Assembly: GCA_020465985.1 (NCBI GenBank)
Contig: JAANYP010001152.1
Coordinates: 62,001 to 126,000, forward strand
Direction of reading: 5' to 3'
DNA from: Centrapalus pauciflorus
Taxonomy: Eukaryota > Streptophyta > Magnoliopsida > Asterales > Asteraceae
Length of the DNA stretch: 64,000 nucleotides
Shown: piece after piece, positions 47,643-59,256 of the stretch
Numbering within the stretch: position 1 is the stretch's first letter
How the letters are laid out: each line of letters begins with the position of its first letter
The notes under the pieces: generated by a model
Told to the model about the DNA's origin: nothing
What the model saw: only the letters and a program-made list of their open reading frames with translations
Databases searched by the model: none
Program-made: the position numbers and the translations under genes

Positions 47643-48266
47643 TGTAAGGTCTTGCAACTACAGATCTATCTAGACGCGACACACACCAACGAGTGCGGAA
47701 TCCTCGTTAGCGGCTTGATGGATATATCACACTCACGAAACACGGAGACTACCACGGCGTTGTACGAATGACTACGAACGAACCTACGCAATGATTCTCT
47801 CCGAACACACACACAGATATCTGATAAACTCGAGATCGCCTTTTGCTAATCACTCACGGAATTCTGCAAAAAGTCCCTAATCATTCGAGTTAATCCCTAA
47901 TTATAGAGACCCATTCGAGTTTGTCATGGGAAAAACTCGAATCCAGGCCCAAGGCCCATTCGAATTTGTCCTCATGACAAATTCCAATTTGCCTTCCATG
48001 TTAAATTCGAATTAATGCTAAATACGAATTTCTCATGTCAAACTTCTATTTGAATATATGTTTTAACTTATGTTTGAATTAATCTTTGGATTTTATGTTC
48101 GAACTTCTTGTAATACATTACATTAAGTTCAAACATACAATCAATAAATATCAAACACACAAAATCACATATATCAAATACTAGTTAATATTCAATACCT
48201 TGTAATATCACTTAGACAAAATGCTAACACACTTAGACTGCTATCGTCACACAGGGTTTACCAACA
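47643..48266 (-). mobile_element. Copia-B family LTR, copy 3
   Basis: 624 bp, TGTAAGGTCTTGC...TTTACCAACA. On the minus strand it is preceded by AAGGGGGAGTC and its post-pol ORF, so it is a 3' LTR of the larger copia-B copy. Its other end runs directly into a second post-pol ORF tail rather than a primer-binding site. Confidence 0.75.
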
Positions 48267-49093
48267 GACTCCCCCTTGACGATAGCTTCTAACTATTTAC
48301 ATTTTGATTAGGTAGTAGAACTATATAGACTGCTACCTGCATATAAGCCTGCATCTATACAAACCTTTACAACTTTCTGGAACTTCCTGCCTTCAGATCT
48401 CCAGCCTTCATGAAAGAAAATTTGCTGATCATGAAGCTTTTGCAGGTCATCCTTGGATAGGTTGATAAGGTGCAACAGATCATATATCTTCAAAATGACC
48501 TTTTCGTCTTCATCCTCCATTACGGCTTCGGCTGTTTCATTATCGACGTACCACCATTTCATATTCTTCAAAACATTATGTGGCATCGATTTCATAGGCA
48601 CTTGACGGGCTTATAAACCAATCTGGCCCAAGGCCTTCCTGTATGAGGATCTATCCTTGATTCATCCTCTATTCTTTTTCCTGATCTCGGCTTAAGTCTT
48701 TCAAACTTTCCAGAACGGCCCTATTTTCTGAATATCTTGGCTATAACCTCAGCATATGGGTCCTCACCGATATTGATCAGTTCTTTCCATGCTAACTCCT
48801 TTACTTCTACCTTCGGCAATGTATTAAAAACTTTTAGTGTACGCCTCAGGTACTGGAGTCCATCTCTCCTCTTCAGAATAAAAAGCTGCAGTTCTCTGCA
48901 GTTCTCAATAAACAGAAAGTGTTGAAATTTAGGAAAAGATATATTCGAAGATTCAAGCATATCTACTATCAGACAAATCAGAATTTCTCAAGGAAACAAT
49001 TCAGAAAGCATTATATATACGTAGAATAGGTTTTCTATTGTAAGTTCTGCACGTACAAGTTTATTTTTCAGTTGCAATTGCTTTTCTGATTAA
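48267..49093 (-). pseudogene. Copia-B post-pol ORF, C-terminal part
   Basis: Frames 48960-48721 (FIENCRELQLFILKRRDGL, VKELAWKELINIGEDPYAE) and 48601-48308 (MKWWYVDNETAEAVMED, IYDLLHLINLSKDDLQK, FHEGWRSEGRKFQKVV) are joined by an intervening basic segment with a TAG near 48718 and a break near 48600. It is homologous to 20187-20800 and 47289-47642. Its N-terminal part lies beyond the inserted gypsy element, at 59257 onward. Function unknown. Confidence 0.65.
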
Positions 49094-49098
49094 GTTTT
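49094..49098. repeat. Target-site duplication GTTTT, left copy
   Basis: Matches 59252-59256 on the other side of the gag-only gypsy element. Confidence 0.9.
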
Positions 49099-49514
49099 TG
49101 TCAAGACCGTCCCTTACGGGGCAATCCTGAATGACTAGGTCCCAAGGAGCAATACAGCATCAATCAAAACTAAGATAGAAGTAATAAAGTGCGTAATTAA
49201 GTCATTATATATATTAGGATTATCATACAATAAGTTTAAAACAAAAGTACAAAAGGGTACCAGGACACTAATCTAATACATAATCACAATACATAGCATT
49301 GATCTACCCAAACCACCACCATTATTGCCTTCAATCAATACCAATTGCAGATTTAGTAGTGGTCTAATGACTTCAAATTCGAGCGTGCAGATCCTAAAGA
49401 CTTGGGTCAGCTGGACCTTTTCCTTTGATTAAACCTGTAAAAAGATTCAACAACAACTGTAAGCGGGGCTTAGTGAGATTATAGATTTAACAGTTAACAT
49501 GCCATGACAATTTT

Positions 49515-50275
49515 AAGCGGAGACTTGACTTTGACTTTTGACTTTAATCTCTGACTTTGACTTTAAGCGCGATTTTGACATGACTGCCGCTATCAGCCAG
49601 ACATTGTGAGACATAGGACTTAAGATCGGATGATGTTTAATCCCACGCACACGCTTTTAATTGTGGGGGCCAACCACATACTGGGCTAGCTACCAGTAAG
49701 ACAACATGGGCAAACATCGGAGTAGACTTAATCATAGACTGTCATGGACTTTCTCAGACTTGAATTATACGGAAGCATATGAAAGCATTGATATCAAGAC
49801 AATTGACTGAAAGCATTCGAAGTAATGAATCAAGATAGCAGCAATAATATATCGAAGACTAATTCAGACTGTAAAGACAAGTGTATATGATGATATATTA
49901 AAAGCTATCATGATCCACAGGGCATCACCGTACCAAGGTGTGCACAGGTCACATTCTAGCTGAGCATATAAGACTTTCAAGTAAAGCTAGAACAACAATA
50001 TGTCTCACAGGAAGACAAGCATGTATACAGTTATATCTATAACTCACAGTTACTGATTTTTATGGCATGACTGTTGACTTTGACTTTCGCAAGCGGATTT
50101 ATATCCACCACCTGAGTTATCTCAGAATTTAGCTTTTGACTTTACTGACTTTAGCTCTGACTTGCTTCTCTGACTTTGACTTGACTTGACTTTATTGACT
50201 GATCTTGGCTTTAATTGCTTCAACTTGACTTTTCTGGCTTGGTTTTACGGGCTTTGACTTTATAACATAGTTCAG
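49515..50275. repeat. TTGACTT-rich short repeats in LTR
   Basis: Two clusters (49515-49580 and 50065-50275) contain well over a dozen TTGAC/TTTGACTT units. The matching clusters in the other LTR are at about 55985-56050 and 56535-56745. TTGAC(C/T) is the WRKY W-box core, but these clusters lie in the presumed transcribed part. Confidence 0.7.
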
Positions 50276-51574
50276 ATTTAGCTGAACCTGTTAATTGCAT
50301 TACAAATCAATTTACATAAGCTTTTTGATTTTACACAACATAATTGTGTATTTTAGTTGAATTCTCGGACCATCTGTAGCTTATGTGTAGACTTATTACA
50401 TTTATTGACTTACAATACCATCTCAGACTTGGTTGAATCATTATTAGGCTTATGACTTAACTTGACATTTATGAGCTTTTATGTATTTCATGAACATGTG
50501 TGACCTATTAGGTCATTCTTTGGCTTTATTTGCAAATTTAACTTATATAATTACATGAATTGACATTTTATGCATACTCATCTTATATCAATTTACATAA
50601 TTGATTTATGTCACATACAATGAAAATAGATATCTGGGCCTTGATTCTTGTTTATGTCATCAACTTATCTCAATTTGTATTCAATCGAATTTTCTCATCA
50701 TTTAATATATTCATAACCATGGTATTTTATTGCATACATTATAAAATATGAACATCAATATACTTTTGAATGTATTTTATTCCTCAATTTACATACGCAT
50801 GCTTAATAATATGTCTATATCATAATATCTTCATTTAAGATTTAGACCAAGTGTTACGCCCATGAACTTGCATTTATTAAACATAAGTATATTATTTAAT
50901 GTATATTCACACGCATAGGTTCATATATTTCGATTTGATACTAATACATATCCATTTTGGATAATTAGGTGCTGCAGAAATTTAAATGATAGATCTATAC
51001 GTTATTTATATATGTTGTTGAACACACATATATGTACATATATACATCATAGCACCCACCTATTATTGAGTTTCTTTAACACTCTCTGCACATTACACAC
51101 ACAATTGCATATACTATTTTTGTGAAAGAAAAGAAAAGGAGCTTTAAGACAAAGAAAGGGGATAGGTTGCTTTTGCTTTTTGTTGTGTGCATAGCACACA
51201 CACACTCTTGACAATTTCGTGTGTATATATATATACATGCATACATGATGCAACTATCACACTCACACCTACTGCACAAGTCAATTTGTGTTTCTGTTTT
51301 TACTTTCCATGCACAACACATGTAATTTCTATGAAAGAAAAGAATCAATCAAATTTATTCTTGTTGCTTTCTGTTGCTGTTACTTACGACAGCATACACA
51401 CACACAATGCTGTGACTGTTTTGCTTTGTATTTATACATCGACACACACACTTAATATAGGACAAAGGGTGCTATTTCTGGGTCTGATTTTGATGCACAC
51501 ACTGCACACACAGTGCACACAAATACTCTTTTAACTATAATAATGAAAAGGTGCAGAAAAATGGTTGCTGCAGT

Positions 51575-52075
51575 GGGTTTCGGTACAAGAGAATTACCGA
51601 AACATGAAGGTTTCGGTATTGGGTTTTTATGCAAAAGAAAAGAATAGAAATGGATTGCTGCTTCTGTTATTGATACTGGGCTGCTGGGTTTCGGTATTTT
51701 GATGGGTGGGTACCGAAACCACAAAAGGTTTCTGTAGTTTTCTATTCCATTCGCTAGCCTCCTGCCTGGTTTCAACATCCCTATATATGTTTCGGTATTA
51801 TAGTTACCGAAACCATAAGGTTTCGGTATACTCAATTGGTTTCGGTGGTCACATGGTCTCGGTAGGTTCCTGGGTGTTTCGGTAACTACCGAAACCCATA
51901 AGGTTTCGGTAACTAGAGGATGGTTTCGGTAGTTTTATGATGGTCTCGGTACTGAAGTGAGTTTCGGGAATACCATGCATGTCTCGGTATCTCCCTGCTG
52001 TTCTTTGTAGTTTCAGGATCATAAAGGTTTCAATAGCCATGCAAGTTGGGTCTCGGTAGGTTGCAAAACACACAA
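51575..52075. repeat. TTTCGGTA/TACCGAAA array in LTR
   Basis: About twenty-five GTTTCGGTA or inverted TACCGAAAC motifs in 500 bp, with several head-to-head pairs (for example gtttcggtaactaccgaaac near 51880) able to form hairpins. Confidence 0.85.
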
Positions 52076-52781
52076 ACATAAACTTTATTTCTGTTTTTCT
52101 TTTGAATCTCAGCAGCAAAATATGGGACTAAAGGTGATTTTCATGTTTCTATTTGATGAATTAAGGACACACACACAAATGCATACAACAATCAACAAGC
52201 TCCCATGAATGGTTTTGAAATGCATATATAAAATTCAGAAGTCATGGGTTTCAAACACACATGCAATCATATAGAGTGATGGATTTACCTTGAATATTTG
52301 TAATTTCTTGTTGCTTTGCCACTTTCTTGATGCTTGATTCTTGATTTTTTTGATGAAGAAATTGAAGAAGATGATGAACTTGGAACCGTGGGTTTAGAGA
52401 GGGTTGAGAGAGAGTGAAGCTTTTTAACTCTTCACATTTGAAGAAATTGTGCAGAACCCACATTTGGGTCTTTATAAAATTATAATTCTCATTATATCAT
52501 TTGACCCATTTAATTGATCTTTCTTTCATTTAATTATAAAAATTAAATTACATATTCTATAATTATCACATATAACTTTTATTAATTTAATTTTGACCTA
52601 AACAATTTTATAAATAAAACTTATAACTTAATTGTAACTATTATCAACTTAATTAAAATTACATAGCTATTAAATGTAATTAAAATTACATTTAACATAT
52701 TAATTAACTCTAAACTTGTTAATTAATGCTAATCATGTTTATTATTGCTAATTGTCGTTAATTAAAGTTCGGGTTGTTACA

Positions 52782-54106
52782 GAATGGGCTCCACCACGCA
52801 TAACTTCGTCCCCGAAGTTGTCTATGTTCAGATAAAGTAGCTTAGGAATTTCAAAGTAGCTATGAATCCCCATATTCTGACATAAACATTCTGGTGATTA
52901 TTAAATAAGCACCATCTGTATGTATTTCATGATTTCTTGCGTCTTTGGCTTTTATAATCATTACATTTACTGATTTATCAATATCAACAGTTTAATTGTT
53001 GACTTATGCAATTCATATAAGAATTTTAGGATTTCCGCTTATCACTTATATTTTCTGTATTGACTTACGCTGTGAGATTTAATATAACTTTCAATTAACT
53101 CAGATATCAGTTTGATATATTCAATATCTCATTTCTCTTTTCTTTTTGATCTTGAGCCAGTTGTGGCTTTTTGAATCTCACATCTATGTTATTGAACTAT
53201 TTTATTCATTGATGGTGTTACAATCATCAATCGATTCGCAGACTTTTGACTTGCGTGGACTATTGTCAAGACTTGGAATGACTTTTTCATTTGTAATCCC
53301 TGAGTCCAGGGTTACTTTATTTGCTTCAGCCAAGACTTTTATTGACAACACAATGGAATAAGAATTCCATATATATATGTATATAGACCTTTAATTGACT
53401 TTCATTGGTCATTCAGACCAATCGCTCAATTCTTATAAGAATTTCTCTTTATTTATCGTTTGACTCTAGCTTTGTGCCTCTGACTTCTTTGATTTCAATC
53501 AAATTTTTCATTGGGTGCTTGACAGTCTGGTACATAGACCATCTTCTCATTTAATTTCGTTAGATTAACAACTTCTACCTCTGCCTGCCTCATTAAGAGA
53601 CACACTGTAATCTTTCAGATTACAAGGCTTTACGAAAAAGGTTGTATTTAGAATCTAGCTTTTAGATTTCTTTAAAGCTTTTGAATCACACATGATTCAA
53701 TCACTGATACCTCGCTTATAGGTAGAATTTTCTGATTTGAAAGAGGTATTTTAGTCATACCTTCAACGAATACAATCCTATATGTCATCCGCATATTCAC
53801 TATCGATGACAAAGTTGTACAGTTGAACTCATGACTTGTTTTGAAATCACAAGTCTATTTAAATCAAGAATAGAAAATCTTTCTCCTGATCTCCTTAGCG
53901 ATCCTATTTTTAAAAATGTTTCTATGGAATCGGAATGAGGTCGAGATATTATACTGTGTTATTAACGAGCAAATAATGTTTATTTGTGGTTGTTTCAATA
54001 TCAAGGGTAGCAGAATGCTAGGCAAGTGACTTGGTTAATCTATATGAAAGTGCTGTAGAGATAATTGAACAGTTTGTAGTGAAACCAAATGATGCATGAT
54101 AGGTAT
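52782..54106 (-). other. Internal noncoding region replacing pol
   Basis: AT-rich; no pol motif found in any frame. Immediately beside the 3' LTR on the minus strand lies AACTTCGGGGACGAAGTT (52800-52817) then GTGGAGCCCATTC, the equivalent of the TTCGAGGACGAA...GGGGGAGAAT sequence at the 3' end of Tekay-type elements, acting as polypurine tract. The rest I cannot assign. Confidence 0.55.
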
Positions 54107-55364
54107 TTAATTAGCACACGTACTCATGGCCGCATCTGGCATTTCCTCTGTTTCTTCGGCTGTGATATGATAGGCACGGGCTTTGGCTGATGGAGTTGCA
54201 GCAGTGCTCTTCATTGTTGAACCTCTGGCATATGACTGGGATTGACTGTTGCTTCTCATTGGACATTGATAATTAAAGTGTCCCGGTTTTACACACGTGG
54301 AACAACCAAGACCCTTCGTTGGGCATTCCTCGCTACTATGACCGATTTTGCTGCAAACATAACATATCACATCAATTGGATTACATAACCCAGTATGTGA
54401 TTTCCTACACCTTTTGCACACTCGTTGTTCTGATTGAATCGCGTAAGACTTGGCCTTCTGAGGAGAGCTATATTGGTTAGTTTCAACAGACTGGTTCTTT
54501 CCTGTCTTGAAGAATCTACTGAACCGTTGTTTCTTTGGTGAAGAAGGACATGTAGGACTGATCTGAGTTGCGCTTAGTTGTTCACCATACTCTCGATATT
54601 CGCTTTCAATTTGTCTGGCTGCTTCCACCATCTCCAAGTACGTCTTGTATTTGTTACCACTCATCGGCTGACGATACTTTGGGTTCAATCCTCTACGAAA
54701 ACGATTCATTTTTCTTTCTTATAGTGGCTACTTGATAAGATGAATAGCCACACAATCGCGAGAACTCGTGCTCGTATTCATCGACCGTCTTGTCGCCTTG
54801 AGTCAGTTGCATCAATTGAACTTCCAGTCTATCTTGCTGATCTGCGGGACAATACTTAGCGTTGAACATGTCGAGGAATTGCTCCCATTCAAGTGTTTGG
54901 ATGATGTCCTCTCCGTAGATACTCCTCTGTGTCTTCCACCATGCGCGGGCAGCTCCGACAAATAAGGCAGTAGCAAACTTGACCCTTTGTGAATCTAAAC
55001 ACTCAGAGATACTGAAAATCTCTTCTGTGTGACAAATCCAGTCCAATGCCTGGATAGGGTCTACAGTATCTTCAAATGTCAAGGCACCACTAGACTTAAA
55101 GTCTTTGAATCGGCAGCCTTTTGGCTGTTCAATTTGGACATTTTCATTAGAGTTATCAGAATCAGACTTATCATTATGGATTTGCTTATCCTTTCTTTTG
55201 TTCTTTTTATCAGCCTTACGCTTTGCTTCAGCCTCATCACGAGCCTGAAACTGTTCTTGGATTAGTTTGACTTGTTGTTCATTTTGTTGTGCTAACAGTT
55301 GTTGTATCATCTCAAACAGTTGGTGAGGCGTGACATTATCAGGAATTCCTCATTGTCCAGACAT
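54107..55364 (-). pseudogene. Tekay-type gag with zinc knuckles (frameshifted)
   Basis: Begins at ATG 55362-55364, with an early TGA after four codons. Frame 55310-54693 holds the capsid-like gag domain (CRFKDFKSSGALTFED, AARAWWKTQRS, FNAKYCPADQQDR, MQLTQGDKTVDEYEHEF). Frame 54709-54107 holds the remainder with two CCHC-type knuckles (CYVCSKIGHSSEEC and CSTCVKPGHFNYQC) and a Cys-rich CKRCRKSHTGLC. A run of A near 54712 accounts for the frameshift. It is the only protein of this element. If inactive, the element would depend on Gag as well as Pol from others. Confidence 0.85.
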
Positions 55365-55553
55365 CCTTACTGAAAAATAAAACTCAAGTGACTTTCAGTT
55401 TAATAGACTTAGTGACTAAGTACCCTTTTTCCCATCCTAACAGTCTGTACGTCTTATCTCGGTTCAAGCCACCTAGCATGATTGACACTTTACGTATTGC
55501 TTAAGTTTGAGACCAAGTATTACTTTCATAATACTTGATTCACTCAAACTATT

Positions 55554-55565
55554 GCTCTGATACCA
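55554..55565 (-). promoter_or_regulatory. Primer-binding site of the gag-only element
   Basis: Minus-strand TGGTATCAGAGC, 3 bp after the 5' LTR end; complementary to initiator tRNA-Met. Confidence 0.9.
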
Positions 55566-55568
55566 TCC

Positions 55569-58500
55569 TGTCAAGACCGTCCCTTACGGGGCAATCCTGA
55601 ATGACTAGGTCCCAAGGAGCAATACAGCATCAATCAAAACTAAGATAGAAGAAATAAAGTGCGAAATTAAGTCATTACATATATTAGGATTATCATACAA
55701 TAAGTTTAAAACAAAAGTACAAAAGGGTACCAGGACACTAATCTAATACATAATCACAATACATAGCATTGATCTACCCAACCACCACCATTATTGCCTT
55801 CAATCAATACCAATTGCAGATTTAGTAGTGCTCTAATGACTTCAAATTCGAGCGTGCAGATCCTAAAGACTTGGGTCAGCTGGACCTTTTCCTTTGATTA
55901 AACCTGTGAAAAGATTCAACAACAACTGTAAGCGGGGCTTAGTGAGATTATAGATTTAACAGTTAACATGCCATGACAATTTTAAGCGGAGACTTGACTT
56001 TGACTTTTGACTTTAATCTCTGACTTTGACTTTAAGCGCGATTTTGACATGACTGCCGCTATCAGCCAGACATTGTGAGACATAGGACTTAAGATCGGAT
56101 GATGTTTAATCCCACGCACACGCTTTTAATTGTGGGGGCCAACCACATACTGGGCTAGCTACCAGTAAGACAACATGGGCAAACATCGGAGTAGACTTAA
56201 TCATAGACTGTCATGGACTTTCTCAGACTTGAATTATACGGAAGCATATGAAAGCATTGATATCAAGACAATTGACTGAAAGCATTCGAAGTAATGAATC
56301 AAGATAGCAGCAATAATATATCGAAGACTAATTCAGACTGTAAAGACAAGTGTATATGATGATATATTAAAAGCTATCATGATCCACAGGGCATCACCGT
56401 ACCAAGGTGTGCACAGGTCACATTCTAGCTGAGCATATAAGACTTTCAAGTAAAGCTAGAACAACAATATGTCTCACAGGAAGACAAGCATGTATACAGT
56501 TATATCTATAACTCACAGTTACTGATTTTTATGGCATGACTGTTGACTTTGACTTTCGCAAGCGGATTTATATCCACCACCTGAGTTATCTCAGAATTTA
56601 GCTTTTGACTTTACTGACTTTAGCTCTGACTTGCTTCTCTGACTTTGACTTGACTTGACTTTATTGACTGATCTTGGCTTTAATTGCTTCAACTTGACTT
56701 TTCTGGCTTGGTTTTACGGGCTTTGACTTTATAACATAGTTCAGATTTAGCTGAACCTGTTAATTGCATTACAAATCAATTTACATAAGCTTTTTGATTT
56801 TACACAACATAATTGTGTATTTTAGTTGAATTCTCGGACCATCTGTAGCTTATGTGTAGACTTATTACATTTATTGACTTATAATACCATCTCAGACTTG
56901 GTTGAATCATTATTAGGCTTATGACTTAACTTGACATTTATGAGCTTTTATGTATTTCATGAACATCTGTGACCTATTAGGTCATTCTTTGGCTTTATTT
57001 GCAAATTTAACTTATATAATTACATGAATTGACATTTTATGCATACTCATCTTATATCAATTTACATAATTGATTTATGTCACATACAATGAAAATAGAT
57101 ATCTGGGCCTTGATTCTTGTTTATGTCATCAACTTATCTCAATTTGTATTCAATCGAATTTTCTCATCATTTAATATATTCATAACCATGGTATTTTATT
57201 GCATACATTATAAAATATGAACATCAATATACTTTTGAATGTATTTTATTCCTCAATTTACATACGCATGCTTAATAATATGTCTATATCATAATATCTT
57301 CATTTAAGATTTAGACCAAGTGTTACGCCCATGAACTTGCATTTATTAAACATAAGTATATTATTTAATGTATATTCACACGCATAGGTTCATATATTTC
57401 GATTTGATACTAATACATATCCATTTTGGATAATTAGGTGCTGCAGAAATTTAAATGATAGATCTATACGTTATTTATATATGTTGTTGAACACACATAT
57501 ATGTACATATATACATCATAGCACCCACCTATTATTGAGTTTCTTTAACACTCTCTGCACATTACACACACAATTGCATATACTATTTTTGTGAAAGAAA
57601 AGAAAAGGAGCTTTAAGACAAAGAAAGGGGATAGGTTGCTTTTGCTTTTTGTTGTGTGCATAGCACACACACACTCTTGACAATTTCGTGTGTATATATA
57701 TATACATGCATACATGATGCAACTATCACACTCACACCTACTGCACAAGTCAATTTGTGTTTCTGTTTTTACTTTCCATGCACAACACATGTAATTTCTA
57801 TGAACGAAAAGAATCAATCAAATTTATTCTTGTTGCTTTCTGTTGCTGTTACTTACGACAGCATACACACACACACAATGTTGTGACTGTTTTGCTTTGT
57901 ATTTATACATCGACACACACACATAATATAGGACAAAGGGTGCTGTTTCTGGGTCTGATTTTGGTGCACACACTGCACACACAGTGCACACAAATACTCT
58001 TTTAACTATAATAATGAAAAGGTGCAGAAAAATGGTTGCTGCAGTGGGTTTCGGTACAAGAGAATTACCGAAACATGAAGGTTTCGGTATTGGGTTTTTA
58101 TGCAAAAGAAAAGAATAGAAATGGATTTCTGCTTCTGTTATTGATACTGGGCTGCTGGGTTTCGGTATTTTGATGGGTGGGTACCGAAACCACAAAAGGT
58201 TTCTGTAGTTTTCTATTCCATTCGCTAGCCTCCTGCCTGGTTTCAACATCCCTATATATGTTTCGGTATTAGTGTTACCGAAACCATAAGGTTTCGGTAT
58301 ACTCAATTGGTTTCGGTGGTCACATGGTCTCGGTAGGTTCCTGGGTGTTTCGGTAACTACCGAAACCCATAAGGTTTCGGTAACTAGAGGATGGTTTCGG
58401 TAGTTTTATGATGGTCTCGGTACTGAAGTGAGTTTCGGGAATACCATGCATGTCTCGGTATCTCCCTGCTGTTCTTTGTAGTTTCAGGATCATAAAGGTT

Positions 58501-59251
58501 TCAATAGGCATGCAAGTTGGGTCTCGGTAGGTTGCAAAACACACAAACATAAACTTTATTTCTGTTTTTCTTTTGAATCTCAGCAGCAAAATATGGGACT
58601 AAAGGTGATTTTCATGTTTCTATTTGATGAATTAAGGACACACACACAAATGCATACAACAATCAACAAGCTCCCATGAATGGTTTTGAAATGCATATAT
58701 AAAATTCAGAAGTCATGGGTTTCAAACACACATGCAATCATATAGAGTGATGGATTTACCTTGAATATTTGTAATTTCTTGTTGCTTTGCCACTTTCTTG
58801 ATGCTTGATTCTTGATTTTTTTGATGAAGAAATTGAAGAAGATGATGAACTTGGAACCGTGGGTTTAGAGAGGGTTGAGAGAGAGTGAGGCTTTTTAACT
58901 CTTCACATTTGAAGAAATTGTGGAGAACCCACATTTGGGTCTTTATAAAATTATAATTCTAATTATATCATTTGACCCATTTAATTGATCTTTCTTTCAT
59001 TTAATTATAAAAATTAAATTACATATTCTATAATTATCACATATAACTTTTATTAATTTAATTTTGACCTAAACAATTTTATAAATATAACTTATAACTT
59101 AATTGTAACTATTATCAACTTAATTAAAATTACATAGCTATTAAATGTAATTAAATTACATTTAACGTATTAATTAACTCTAATCTTGTTAATTAATGCT
59201 AATCATGTTTATTATTGCTAATTGTCGTTAATTAAAGTTCGGGTTGTTACA
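55569..59251 (-). mobile_element. 5' LTR of the gag-only gypsy element
   Basis: Same ends, length and internal layout as 49099-52781. The motif array lies at about 58045-58545. Single-base differences from the 3' LTR are scattered, with one CA-repeat length difference near 57870. Confidence 0.95.
58045..58545. repeat. TTTCGGTA/TACCGAAA array, 5' LTR copy
   Basis: Counterpart of 51575-52075. Confidence 0.85.
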
Positions 59252-59256
59252 GTTTT
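59252..59256. repeat. Target-site duplication GTTTT, right copy
   Basis: Matches 49094-49098. Confidence 0.9.

Larger units (their letters stand above)
49099..52781 (-). mobile_element. 3' LTR of the gag-only gypsy element
   Basis: Plus-strand ends TGTCAAGACC...GGTTGTTACA. A minus-strand TATA-like TATAAA (52471-52476) implies a short U3 of about 300 bp and a very long transcribed R-U5. Internal features are TTGACTT-rich sequence (49515-49580, 50065-50275), CA/TG-rich stretches (51000-51500) and a TTTCGGTA/TACCGAAA array (51575-52075). Small ORFs here (for example 52463-52251) recur in the other LTR only because the LTRs are near-identical. Confidence 0.95.
49099..59251 (-). mobile_element. 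Complete gag-only large-LTR gypsy element (Tekay-type, LARD-like)
   Basis: 10,153 bp bounded by two 3,683-bp LTRs and a perfect 5-bp TSD (GTTTT). Internal region only 2,787 bp: primer-binding site at 55554-55565, gag at 54107-55364, about 1.3 kb noncoding, and the Tekay-style GGGGACGAAGTT motif before the 3' LTR. No protease, RT, RNase H or integrase. By eye the LTRs differ by about two dozen substitutions and a few small indels, so it is young. It is inserted in the post-pol ORF region of copia-B. It would need enzymes from a related autonomous element. Confidence 0.93.

Noticed and set aside
49515..50275. TTGACTT clusters as a proven WRKY-responsive promoter
   Set aside because: Motif is short and the clusters lie downstream of the likely TATA; kept only as a finding to test.
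51047..51534. Cys/Ile/Tyr/His-rich small ORFs on both strands
   Set aside because: They come from CA/TG and TATA low-complexity sequence in the LTR.
51575..52075. CRISPR-like spaced repeats (TTTCGGTA)
   Set aside because: Repeats are 8-10 bp, in both orientations, with irregular spacing, inside a plant LTR; no CRISPR features.
52251..52463. 70-codon ORF conserved at 58722-58934
   Set aside because: Conserved only because both LTRs of a young element are near-identical; no independent support for coding.
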